In this document: in pieces, positions 45,708 to 53,477 of the stretch
Position numbering within the stretch: position 1 is the stretch's first letter
How the letters are laid out: every line of letters starts with the position of its first letter
DNA from: PGYT01 sp963675055
GTDB taxonomy: Bacteria > Bacteroidota > Ignavibacteria > Ignavibacteriales > Melioribacteraceae
DNA: 64,000 nt
Assembly: GCA_963675055.2 (NCBI GenBank)
Contig: CAXXJE010000002.1
Span: 124,001 to 188,000, forward strand
Direction: 5' to 3'
Made by a program: the position numbers and the translations under genes
Notes under the pieces: model-generated
Told to the model about the DNA's origin: nothing
The model's input: the letters and a program-made list of their open reading frames with translations, nothing else
The model's database searches: none

Positions 45708-46550
45708 ATGAGTAAACTTGAGAAAATATTAAAAGAGCCGATTAGATCCGCCCGTTCTGTCGGCGGCGGCTGTATTGCTAATGCACAAAAATTGGAGACA
45801 ATTTCCGGCAAAGAGTATTTCCTGAAATCCTATTCCGAAACCGGCTCCGACATCTTACGAAACGAAGCAAACGGACTGAAAGAACTCGCCAAAGCTGATT
45901 CAATTCGAGTCCCTGAAGTTATTTTCCATGATGATGATATTCTCCTCCTCGAATTCATCCGTACCGGCAGCAGACGGACAGATTTCTCGGAAATCTTCGG
46001 CAGGCAATTCGCAGATATGCACAGGTTTACTGCAGATAGATTCGGATTCTTCGAGAACAACTTCATCGGCGCCACTCCGCAGATAAACGCTCACTTGTCC
46101 GACAACTGGGCGGAATTCTACTGGGAACACCGGCTGCTCTACCAATTCAAACTTGCCGAACACAACGGCTACGTAAATGAATCATTCCGCAATTCTTTTA
46201 CATCCCTTGAATCCCGGATACCAAAATTACTAGACGGTACTGAAGAACCGCCCTCTCTGCTTCATGGTGACTTATGGAGTGGAAACTATATGGTTGATGA
46301 TCAGGGTAATCCGGTACTGATAGATCCTGCGGTTTACTACGGACACCGTGAAGCTGACCTGGGAATGACCAGACTCTTCGGCGGATTCGACAATCACTTT
46401 TATGCTGCTTACAACGAGTTATTCCCACTGCCGGCCGGATGGGAATCGCGAATTGACTTGTATAAACTTTACCACGTGCTGAACCATCTCAATTTATTCG
46501 GAACAAGTTATTACTCACATGCAGTTTCCATTGTTAAAAGTTATATATAA
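45708..46550 (+). CDS. Fructosamine/ketosamine-3-kinase family protein
   Basis: A 280-residue FN3K-type kinase with an APH-like fold. It has the GGGCIANAQKLET nucleotide strand, the catalytic LLHGDLWSGNYMV (HGDLWSGN loop) and the metal-binding LIDPAVYYGHREADLGM. Bacterial members phosphorylate ribulosamines or erythrulosamines on proteins so that the adduct falls off. The paired phosphatase upstream supports a protein-deglycation operon. Length is normal. Confidence 0.92.
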   Translation: MSKLEKILKEPIRSARSVGGGCIANAQKLETISGKEYFLKSYSETGSDILRNEANGLKELAKADSIRVPEVIFHDDDILLLEFIRTGSRRTDFSEIFGRQFADMHRFTADRFGFFENNFIGATPQINAHLSDNWAEFYWEHRLLYQFKLAEHNGYVNESFRNSFTSLESRIPKLLDGTEEPPSLLHGDLWSGNYMVDDQGNPVLIDPAVYYGHREADLGMTRLFGGFDNHFYAAYNELFPLPAGWESRIDLYKLYHVLNHLNLFGTSYYSHAVSIVKSYI

Positions 46551-46608
46551 TTAACTACCCGCAACTCCTGTCACATTTTCAACCACAACAACTTCCAACT
46601 TTGTTTGA

Positions 46609-46637
46609 TTGTAAAGCACTCACCCTCAATGTATAAT
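46609..46637 (+). promoter_or_regulatory. Strong sigma70-type promoter
   Basis: TTGTAA (46609-46614) and a perfect TATAAT (46632-46637) are spaced 17 bases apart, about 45 bases before the RNA rod. No reading frame follows, so the product should be a non-coding RNA. Confidence 0.6.
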
Positions 46638-46643
46638 GGGTAT

Positions 46644-46907
46644 AGAAATTTTAAGTTCTTTAATGCAATGATCTGAGTCATAAACCTGTGAATACCCGGC
46701 ATAGTTCATATACTCGCTGAAAGAACGTTGCTGCGGGTCTGTTCGTGTGAATAGTCGAATATCGTTGGACGGCTGGGTTCAACATACCCCGCGTGACAAT
46801 TCAAACTATGAACATCCGGGCTCACAGGTTAACAATCGAATATGTCTGTTCCCGCTGGTTATAACACCAGAAAAGGAGTTGAAGCCGTCCCCAGGTTTCA
46901 ACTCCTT
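46644..46907 (+). ncRNA. 6S-like regulatory RNA candidate
   Basis: The sequence can fold into a long rod. The closing stem is AACCTGTGA (46683-46691) with TCACAGGTT (46822-46830). Next are CCCGG with CCGGG (46695-46699 and 46816-46820), and GTTCATA (46704-46710) with TATGAAC (46807-46813). A large asymmetric central bubble follows, then GCGGGT/ACCCCGC and TGTT/AACA, and an apical hairpin region. A single-stranded bubble inside a rod is the hallmark of 6S RNA, which mimics an open promoter and binds RNA polymerase. It has its own promoter and terminator and no open frame. No sequence-level family match could be tested. Confidence 0.5.
46873..46907 (+). terminator. Intrinsic terminator of the RNA gene
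   Basis: A perfect 11-bp stem, AAGGAGTTGAA (46873-46883) and TTCAACTCCTT (46897-46907), encloses a 13-base loop and is followed by CCCCTTTATTAT. Confidence 0.75.
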
Positions 46908-46964
46908 CCCCTTTATTATATAGCTGATTTGTATTTTGATTTTCCGGAGTAAGCATATTTTTAA

Positions 46965-46972
46965 TATCTTTG
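46965..46972 (+). promoter_or_regulatory. Bacteroidetes-type -7 box (TATCTTTG) of glgA
   Basis: It is a perfect TAnnTTTG match 31 bases before the glgA ATG. A TTTTG lies upstream at 46934-46938, but farther than the usual 19-21 bases. Confidence 0.4.
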
Positions 46973-47003
46973 CAGCCTATCAATAAAAAATTCCGAAGCA
47001 TTT

Positions 47004-48473
47004 ATGAATATAGCATTTGCAGCAAGTGAGGTATTTCCTTATTCAAAAACGGGGGGGTTGGCGGATGTTGCCGGTGCGCTTCCAAAGGAAATTGCCAGGC
47101 TCAAACACAACGTAAAAGTATTTACACCTAAGTACGGTTCGATCGATGAAAAAGTGTACGGATTGAAATATCAGGACTCAATCGGTGAGATGACAATCCG
47201 GATTAACGATGCTGATCAGAAGGTATTCGTATATAAGGGTATACTCCCAGAATCAGATGTTGAAATATATTTTATCGACTGCGAGCCATACTACAACCGC
47301 GGCGCTATTTATACAAACGATCCGGACGAAGCTGACAGGTTCATACTTTTTTCAAAAGCTGTCTTGGAAGTTCTACAGCACCTGAGCTGGCATCCTGATA
47401 TAATACACTGCAACGACTGGCAGACCGGATTAATTCCTTTGTTTGTTAAAGACAATTACAGTTGGGATAAACTATTTCACAATACAGCAACGATGTTTTC
47501 AATTCATAATATCGGGTACCAGGGAGTATTCGATACAGCCACACTTGACAAGGCGGATATTAAACAGGAATACTTCAGAAACTTTGGGGAAATTGAGCAT
47601 AACGGTTCAGTAAACTTCATGAAAGCAGCATTATCATTTGCCGATGTTATCAACACTGTGAGTGAAACATACGCAAAAGAATTACTAACTCCCGAGTATG
47701 GTTCAGGCATGGATTATATGCTGCAGTACAGAAGTCATGATCTTTACGGCATCCTTAACGGAATTGATTACAGCGAATGGAATCCGGAAACCGACAAATA
47801 CCTGAAGCATAAATACTCGGCTAATGATTTAACGGGAAAGCAGAAAAACAAGAAGCAGTTGTGCGATCATTTCGGACTCCCTTACGACCCGAACATTCCG
47901 GTTATCGGAATTATCTCGCGGCTTGCGGTTCAGAAAGGCTTCGATCTTATTGCGCGTTCACTTGAATATCTGAGCAACCTTGAATGCCAGTGGGTAATAC
48001 TCGGAAGCGGTGAGGATTATTACGAGGATATGTTCAGAACATTTGCCGGTTACAAACCGGAAAAAGCAGCTTGCCACATTGGCTATAATAATGATCTTGC
48101 ACATTTAATCGAGGCTGGTTCAGATATGTTTCTTATGCCCTCACACTATGAGCCTTGCGGATTGAACCAGATCTATTCGCTTAAGTACGGTACGGCTCCT
48201 ATAGTGCGTAAGACAGGCGGACTCGCGGATACCGTGAAGGACTGGGATGAAATGAAAGCTGCCGGAAATGAAAGCGGGAACGGTTTTTCTTTCCAGGATT
48301 ATAATGGATTTGCGCTGACAAACGCTGTGGAAAGAGCTATCAACTACTTCCACGACAAGACCATCTGGAATAAAATAATAGCCAACGGTATGCAGCTTGA
48401 TTTCTCATGGTATAAATCAGCCGTGAAGTATAGTGAATTATATGCAAAAGCACTTTCCAAAGTCAAAGGTTAA
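47004..48473 (+). CDS. glgA: Glycogen synthase, ADP-glucose type
   Basis: A 489-residue GT5 glucosyltransferase. The donor-binding N-terminus reads EVFPYSKTGGLADVAGALPKEI. SIHNIGYQGVFDTA follows, and the C-terminal Rossmann half holds MPSHYEPCGLNQIYSLKYGTAPIVRKTGGLADTV with the catalytic glutamate. Length is normal. It builds alpha-1,4-glucan from ADP-glucose. No other glycogen gene is present in the window. Confidence 0.96.
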   Translation: MNIAFAASEVFPYSKTGGLADVAGALPKEIARLKHNVKVFTPKYGSIDEKVYGLKYQDSIGEMTIRINDADQKVFVYKGILPESDVEIYFIDCEPYYNRGAIYTNDPDEADRFILFSKAVLEVLQHLSWHPDIIHCNDWQTGLIPLFVKDNYSWDKLFHNTATMFSIHNIGYQGVFDTATLDKADIKQEYFRNFGEIEHNGSVNFMKAALSFADVINTVSETYAKELLTPEYGSGMDYMLQYRSHDLYGILNGIDYSEWNPETDKYLKHKYSANDLTGKQKNKKQLCDHFGLPYDPNIPVIGIISRLAVQKGFDLIARSLEYLSNLECQWVILGSGEDYYEDMFRTFAGYKPEKAACHIGYNNDLAHLIEAGSDMFLMPSHYEPCGLNQIYSLKYGTAPIVRKTGGLADTVKDWDEMKAAGNESGNGFSFQDYNGFALTNAVERAINYFHDKTIWNKIIANGMQLDFSWYKSAVKYSELYAKALSKVKG

Positions 48474-48479
48474 CAGACT

Positions 48480-49664
48480 ATGCGCTTGATCGATCAATTA
48501 ATTTTCTTCTCGATTGTATTTCTTATTTATGGCTCGTTGAACTTTTATATAGGTGCCCGAGCTGTTAGCATTGTTCCTTCAAGCTACAGAGTAATGTTTA
48601 TAGTCGCATACTTGTTCATTGTCCTGTCGTATATTGCCGGACGAATCCTAGAAAGTACAATGCCTTCTTTCTTGTCAACCTCACTCATATGGATCGGCTC
48701 ATTCTGGCTGGCATTTATGGTCTATTTTTTCTTCTCGGTATTAATCATTGACATTATCAGACTCGCTAATCACTTCGTCGGTTTTCTCCCGGAATATTTT
48801 TCCAATAACTCCGAGATCGTAAAAAGAACATTAGCGATAGCGGTTGTAAGTCTTGTAGCAATAACGGTTATTGCCGGACATATAAATACGCGTTACATTA
48901 AAACCAAATCATTGCTTCTAAAGGTTGATAAGTCCATGACCGGTCTGGATAGTCTTAATATTGCACTCGTATCCGACATCCATCTTGGAGTAATAATCGG
49001 TGAAAACCATCTAAAAAAAATTGTAAACATGGTAAACGAACTGGATTCAGATGTAGTACTATTAGCCGGTGATACTATTGACGAAGATATTGCTCCCGTG
49101 CTCAGAAACAACGTGGGAGATATTCTAAAATCGTTTAAGGCAAAATACGGCGTGTATGGAATAACAGGGAATCATGAATACATTGGCGGTGTTGAACCTG
49201 CCAGTAAATATCTTGTTGATCACGGGGTGAAACTGCTGAGGGATTCAACGGTTCTTGTTGATGACAAGTTTTATCTGGTAGGAAGAGAAGACAGGGCGAT
49301 CGGTCAGTTTGCCGGGAAGAAAAGAAAAAGTTTAACTGAACTGGTTAAGGATGTTAACATATCAAGACCCGTAATACTCATGGATCATCAACCATTCGCG
49401 TTGAACGAAGCACAGGAGAATAATGTAGACTTGCAGGTTTCCGGGCATACTCATTACGGACAAATATGGCCGCTCAATTATATTACCGACTTGGTTTACG
49501 AATTAGCCTGGGGTTATAGAGCAAAAGGTAAAACTCACTACTATGTATCTTGTGGAGCCGGCGGATGGGGACCGCCAATCCGTACTGGTAGTCGTCCCGA
49601 AGTAGTTAACATCCGGTTGGAGTTTAATAGTCAGAAATCATCTATAGCTAAGGACAAAGAATAA
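48480..49664 (+). CDS. Membrane-anchored calcineurin-like metallophosphoesterase
   Basis: A 394-residue protein. Four hydrophobic helices in the first 150 residues are followed by a calcineurin-type phosphoesterase domain with ALVSDIHLGVII, LLAGDTID, GITGNHEYIGG, MDHQP and SGHTHYGQIWP, the full metal-binding set. It resembles YkuE/YaeI-type phosphoesterases that act on lipid or nucleotide phosphates at the membrane. It begins 6 bases after glgA and probably shares its transcript. Confidence 0.92.
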   Translation: MRLIDQLIFFSIVFLIYGSLNFYIGARAVSIVPSSYRVMFIVAYLFIVLSYIAGRILESTMPSFLSTSLIWIGSFWLAFMVYFFFSVLIIDIIRLANHFVGFLPEYFSNNSEIVKRTLAIAVVSLVAITVIAGHINTRYIKTKSLLLKVDKSMTGLDSLNIALVSDIHLGVIIGENHLKKIVNMVNELDSDVVLLAGDTIDEDIAPVLRNNVGDILKSFKAKYGVYGITGNHEYIGGVEPASKYLVDHGVKLLRDSTVLVDDKFYLVGREDRAIGQFAGKKRKSLTELVKDVNISRPVILMDHQPFALNEAQENNVDLQVSGHTHYGQIWPLNYITDLVYELAWGYRAKGKTHYYVSCGAGGWGPPIRTGSRPEVVNIRLEFNSQKSSIAKDKE

Positions 49665-49677
49665 GAAAAATCATTCT

Positions 49678-49886
49678 GCTCCTGCGGAGCTTATTAGAGA
49701 ATTCTTTTATCTTCCAACTAATATTGCGCCGCTCCGCGATTGTCAGTTCATAAAACAAAAGAATGGTTGTTTTTCCCGTCCTGAAACAGCGTTACAATAG
49801 TAATTCTGTAATACATTAATCGAGTCGATTTTGCTGTAAACCAGAGATCGTTTAGTGGGTTTAGTTCTAATTAGCTGCGGAGCAGC
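49678..49886. repeat. Cluster of short GCGGAGC palindromic repeats
   Basis: Three short palindromes share a GCGGAGC/GCTCCGC core: GCTCC-TGC-GGAGC at 49678-49690, GCCGCTCCGCG near 49728-49738, and GCTGC-GGA-GCAGC at 49874-49886 in inverted orientation. The first may also terminate the phosphoesterase transcript. They resemble short dispersed repeats; their number elsewhere in the genome is unknown. Confidence 0.45.
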
Positions 49887-49933
49887 GATATTTATAATTG
49901 AGGTTATCTTTTAAACAGTTTAACAAATATCTT

Positions 49934-50254
49934 CTAACTAGTCTGTTCAGACTCCGAACCTGGCATCCCCTTGCCTGACCTGTTTTTAAAGAGGGATGCA
50001 ACTTTTATTGCAATTCTTTTCTGACGGCTATAAAACCAGTTGAATTTCCCAAAGATAAACGCGTAAACCAGCGTAAGCGACTGGTACAGCGGAAAAATGA
50101 AAAATATATACCCGACTACATAACCAAACGTCCACGGCTCAGCACCAAGAGCATGCATTATAATACCGGACAGAAAGGCCGTAGTAGAACCGGTAAGAGC
50201 GAATACCGTTATGACTATTACAAAATCTATAGTTTTCTTTGTTTTTGTATTCAT
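49934..50254 (-). CDS. Small two-helix membrane protein (DUF6787-like)
   Basis: A 106-residue protein with two hydrophobic segments (about 8-35 and 43-68), the FALTGSTTAFL and FPLYQSLTLVYAF motifs, and a basic C-terminal tail. The pattern recalls the DUF6787 family of Bacteroidetes small membrane proteins, but I cannot confirm that. The function is unknown. It stands alone, pointing away from the glutaredoxin-groES pair. Confidence 0.6.
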   Translation of the reverse strand: MNTKTKKTIDFVIVITVFALTGSTTAFLSGIIMHALGAEPWTFGYVVGYIFFIFPLYQSLTLVYAFIFGKFNWFYSRQKRIAIKVASLFKNRSGKGMPGSESEQTS

Positions 50255-50391
50255 TATCCACTATCTCAAATTCAGTTCCCAATATATAAAAAATCGTAAC
50301 CGGATGCGGTCTGCGATTTGTAATTACCCGCATATAGTTGAACCCTTTTTTGAATTTCATCATCAAATCCAATTATTAAATTGGAGAAATT

Positions 50392-50643
50392 ATGCAGACA
50401 GCGACACAACCGAAAGTAGTTATGTTTTCGACTCCGACTTGCTCTTTCTGCAACCAGGCAAAAAGATATTTCAGGGAAAAAAAAGTCAGGTTTACCGATG
50501 TCGACGTTTCCCGAGATCAGAAAGCCGCGATTGATATGCGCCGCAGAACAGGTCAGGCAGGTGTTCCTGTAATCATGATCAATAACAGGCCGATAGTCGG
50601 ATTCGACAAATCTAAAATTAATCGCATGTTGAATATTAAATAA
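50392..50643 (+). CDS. Glutaredoxin-like thiol oxidoreductase
   Basis: An 83-residue thioredoxin-fold protein with active-site CSFC (Cys17, Cys20 in TPTCSFCNQAK), the cis-proline loop GQAGVPVIMINN and GFDKSKI at the end. It reduces disulfides or mixed disulfides in the cytoplasm. It lies 27 bases upstream of groES, with no terminator visible between them. Confidence 0.9.
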   Translation: MQTATQPKVVMFSTPTCSFCNQAKRYFREKKVRFTDVDVSRDQKAAIDMRRRTGQAGVPVIMINNRPIVGFDKSKINRMLNIK

Positions 50644-50670
50644 ACTAATAAATATAATCAGGAGATAACG

Positions 50671-50943
50671 ATGAAAGTAAAACCAATGGACGACAGAGTT
50701 CTTGTTGAAGTTGCCGTAGAAGAAGAAAAAACGGCATCTGGAATTATAATCCCGGATACAGCCAAAGAAAAACCAAGAATGGGTACCGTAGTGGCAGTCG
50801 GAACCGATGAAGATTTACAGGAAAAAATTAATGAAGGAAACAAGATTCTATTTGCAAAGTATGGTGGTGAAGAAATCACGGTTGATGACAAAGAATACAA
50901 AATAGTACAGCGCGCAGATATACTTGCCGTGCTGGAAGACTAG
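50671..50943 (+). CDS. groES: Co-chaperonin GroES
   Basis: A 90-residue GroES of normal length. MKVKPMDDRVLVEVAVEEEKTASGIIIPDTAKEK contains the mobile loop that contacts GroEL. The C-terminus KEYKIVQRADILAVLED is typical. An AGGAG ribosome binding site precedes the ATG. No groEL follows. The gene pairs with glutaredoxin instead and ends at a strong terminator, so groEL must be elsewhere or another groES copy exists. Confidence 0.95.
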   Translation: MKVKPMDDRVLVEVAVEEEKTASGIIIPDTAKEKPRMGTVVAVGTDEDLQEKINEGNKILFAKYGGEEITVDDKEYKIVQRADILAVLED

Positions 50944-50965
50944 TTTAGCACTCATATACTCCATG

Positions 50966-50996
50966 AGGCTGTCGGCAGGTTTCGGCAGCCTTTTTT
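50966..50996 (+). terminator. Intrinsic terminator after groES
   Basis: AGGCTG and CAGCCT pair, with further G-C and G-U pairing inwards, and are followed by TTTTTT, 25 bases after the stop. Confidence 0.8.
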
Positions 50997-51070
50997 ATAC
51001 CCGGATATTTTTGTACTTTCCCTTCCGTTATTTATATCTTTTTTACAAAGCAAAGTATAAACTCTGGAGT

Positions 51071-51577
51071 ATGAATAAACTGCTAAGTATCATATTAATC
51101 CCTCTATTCTTTATCTCCTGCTCTGATGATAAGAGTACAAATCCATCACCGGAACCAGGTGAAAATTCAACTGGAAATATGTATGCTGAAATAAATGGGC
51201 AAGATTTTGAAGCCGGTGAAGTTAAGGCATATCATCAGAATGACTTTGTCGTAATTTTCGGTTCGCAAATAATCGGGAATGCTACCAGAGAGATTAATAT
51301 ACTTATACGCAATCTAAATGAACCGAGAATTTACGCAATTGGAGAAGACGGGAACGGGTTCATCTATAATGCCAAAGCCACATTGACTACAATTTCAGAA
51401 GCTTCAGATACTACTATTTATTACGGACAATTTGTGGAGAATCTTAGCTTAATTGATGTAACCGATTTGAACAATCAGAATATAACCGGCATTTTTGAAT
51501 TCCGAGCTTCTGATAAGAATTCGAAGAATGAAACGATGATTGATGTTCTGGATGGCAGATTCAATATAACTTTCTAG
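51071..51577 (+). CDS. Lipoprotein of unknown function
   Basis: A 168-residue predicted lipoprotein (signal NKLLSIILIPLFFISCSDD, Cys near residue 17). Earlier in-frame starts would extend it across the groES terminator; ATG at 51071 follows a GGAGT ribosome binding site, so it is preferred. The mature part is a compact beta-rich domain (NMYAEINGQDFEAGEVKAY, ITGIFEFRASDKNSKNETM), resembling the small DUF6252-type lipoproteins of Bacteroidetes, although the family is uncertain. Its stop overlaps the end of the convergent response-regulator gene by a few bases. Confidence 0.72.
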   Translation: MNKLLSIILIPLFFISCSDDKSTNPSPEPGENSTGNMYAEINGQDFEAGEVKAYHQNDFVVIFGSQIIGNATREINILIRNLNEPRIYAIGEDGNGFIYNAKATLTTISEASDTTIYYGQFVENLSLIDVTDLNNQNITGIFEFRASDKNSKNETMIDVLDGRFNITF

Positions 51578-52296
51578 TTGTTGCTACCCCGATCAAAAAT
51601 ATAACCTGCACCTCTAACACTTTTAATAAATTGCGGACTAGATACATTCGTTTCAAAGTACTTGCGAAGACGTGCAATAAAGTTATCAACTGTTCTTGTC
51701 TCGATATCAGGATTCATATGCCAAACATTCTCAAGCAGTTCTTCCCGCCCAACAACCTGCCCTTCCCTTTCCACAAGATACTTTAGCAGCATTGCTTCCA
51801 TGTATGTCAATTTAAACTCACCTTTACTAGTTGTATAGCTCAGGTTGGAAAAGTTTACAGCATTATCCCCAAAGACGCAGGCTGGTGAAGAATCAGTAAC
51901 TGTTTTATACCAGCTTTTCCTTTCAAGCATTCTTATAATCCGCAGCAATAGTTCCTGCAGATTAAATGGTTTTGTCATATAATCATCAGCACCTAGTTCA
52001 AAACCTTTAACCTTGTCCTTAACGCCTGTCTTAGCAGTTAAAATAAGTATGGGAATCTGAGGTGAAGATTCACGAACCTTTTTGGCAACCTCGAAACCAT
52101 TGAGGTAAGGCAGCATTAGATCCAGCACTATAAGATCGAACTTACCGTTTTCAAACAGCTTTACCGCTTCGCGACCGTCTTTTGCCACTTCAACGAAATA
52201 GCCTTCTGCTTTCAAATTGTATTCAAGACCTATTGCAAGTGTTTCTTCATCTTCGACCAGCAAAATTCTTGATTTACCGGTATCACTTACTTTCAT
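51574..52296 (-). CDS. OmpR/PhoB-type response regulator
   Basis: A response regulator of about 240 residues. The receiver domain has DDE-type acidic residues at the N-terminus (LLVEDEETL), the phospho-aspartate in LIVLDLMLPYL and the KPF lysine. The C-terminal winged helix ends GAGYIFDRG. A GTG lies one codon upstream; ATG at 52296 is chosen because GGAG is at good spacing. It overlaps the end of the kinase gene and is controlled by it. The target genes are unknown. Confidence 0.92.
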   Translation of the reverse strand: MKVSDTGKSRILLVEDEETLAIGLEYNLKAEGYFVEVAKDGREAVKLFENGKFDLIVLDLMLPYLNGFEVAKKVRESSPQIPILILTAKTGVKDKVKGFELGADDYMTKPFNLQELLLRIIRMLERKSWYKTVTDSSPACVFGDNAVNFSNLSYTTSKGEFKLTYMEAMLLKYLVEREGQVVGREELLENVWHMNPDIETRTVDNFIARLRKYFETNVSSPQFIKSVRGAGYIFDRGSNN

Positions 52297-53320
52297 CACG
52301 ATCTCCCGATTGCTCTTTCCTTTTGGAACTGATTTTCAGAAGCTTATCGATATACCTGTTTTTCTCAGATTTATATAATGGCAGTTCCAGTTTGAATGTA
52401 GTTCCTTTCCCGACTCCCTCACTCTGTGCTGTTATGTCACCGCCGTGATGCTTCATAATCTCTTTAACCCAGTACAAACCGAGACCTGAACCTTTAACGT
52501 TGGGAATATCGCTGCTATAAATCCTGTGAAATTTTTTGAATATTTGTTTCTGGTCCCTGGGATTGATTCCAATTCCCGAATCAGTAAATTTTATAAAAAA
52601 CTTGCCTGATTCACTCTGAGTGCAGATGTTTATCTTAGGTTTGTCGATAGAGTATTTTACCGCGTTGTCGAAAAGATTATTGAATACTATTTTAAGCGCG
52701 TTAGCATCTGCCACACATTGATAATTGTTTTCAGCTTCAACAACCACATTCTCTTCAGGAAGTTGATACTGTTCGATCGAATCGTGAACTATTCTGGAAA
52801 CAAGCGGATTGATATCGTGCACCTGGTAGTTATGTGAAACCTTTTTCTGTTCCAATGCTGATATCTCCAGAATAGAATCGATTAAATTTTTAAGACGTTT
52901 AGCATCTTTAATCATCAGATCGATGAATTCCTTCTGCTTCTCGACCGGTACGTCCCGTGATTTCATAGTTTCGAGCAGCAAATGAATTGATGATAAAGGT
53001 GATTTCAGTTCATGCGTTATATTGCCGATGAAGTTATCGTAGAGACCGGTAAGTTTCAACTGAATATTCAGGTTCCTGAATATCAGTGACATACCGACAG
53101 ATATAGCAACCAGTAAAACAATTCCTCCCACGAAAGGAAGCACAGCAACACCATCGTACGCAATAAGAGGAGAGAGTTGATCCTCTACCTTTTCGTAAAT
53201 GATATAATTGGACACATACCAGTATATCCATATACCCATCAGCATCAACCAGGCTACCTGGGCCAGAACAAAAACAAGTATATGTTTAAATGTGGAATGT
53301 TTTTTCATACGGGTTCGCAT
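52283..53320 (-). CDS. Sensor histidine kinase
   Basis: A membrane histidine kinase of about 345 residues. Two membrane helices (about 15-45 and 62-88) bracket a short periplasmic loop. HisKA follows with FIGNITHELKSPLSS, then HATPase_c with DNAVKYSI (N box), IKFTDSGIGI (G1) and GSGLGLYWV (G2). The first residue is uncertain: GTG at 53341, ATG at 53320 and ATG at 53308 are all in frame. The periplasmic loop is too short for a recognisable sensor domain. Confidence 0.9.
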   Translation of the reverse strand: MRTRMKKHSTFKHILVFVLAQVAWLMLMGIWIYWYVSNYIIYEKVEDQLSPLIAYDGVAVLPFVGGIVLLVAISVGMSLIFRNLNIQLKLTGLYDNFIGNITHELKSPLSSIHLLLETMKSRDVPVEKQKEFIDLMIKDAKRLKNLIDSILEISALEQKKVSHNYQVHDINPLVSRIVHDSIEQYQLPEENVVVEAENNYQCVADANALKIVFNNLFDNAVKYSIDKPKINICTQSESGKFFIKFTDSGIGINPRDQKQIFKKFHRIYSSDIPNVKGSGLGLYWVKEIMKHHGGDITAQSEGVGKGTTFKLELPLYKSEKNRYIDKLLKISSKRKEQSGDRDESK

Positions 53321-53477
53321 AATAATAAATATTTCATTCACAATTTAAGAAAAGAATTCTTTCAATACTCTGATACCGTAACTATTACAGTACTTTTACA
53401 AAACTTGATGCGGATTATTTGCATTATAAGTGTGAAACTATTTTGAATTATTATTCAATAATAAAGGTGGGAAGAAG

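Larger units (their letters stand above)
46551..47003. other. Gap holding an RNA gene and the glgA promoter
   Basis: No protein gene was found. It contains a sigma70-type promoter, a rod-shaped RNA candidate, an intrinsic terminator, and a TAnnTTTG -7 box for glgA, in that order on the plus strand. Confidence 0.6.

Noticed and set aside
46644..46907. Alternative identity of the rod RNA as tmRNA, RNase P RNA or SRP RNA
   Set aside because: No tag peptide frame, no RNase P core motifs and no SRP GGAA-type tetraloop region were seen.
50946..50955. TTAGCACTC after groES, half of a CIRCE heat-shock operator
   Set aside because: The second half (GAGTGCTAA after 9 bases) is absent, and the position is downstream of the gene, so it is probably chance.
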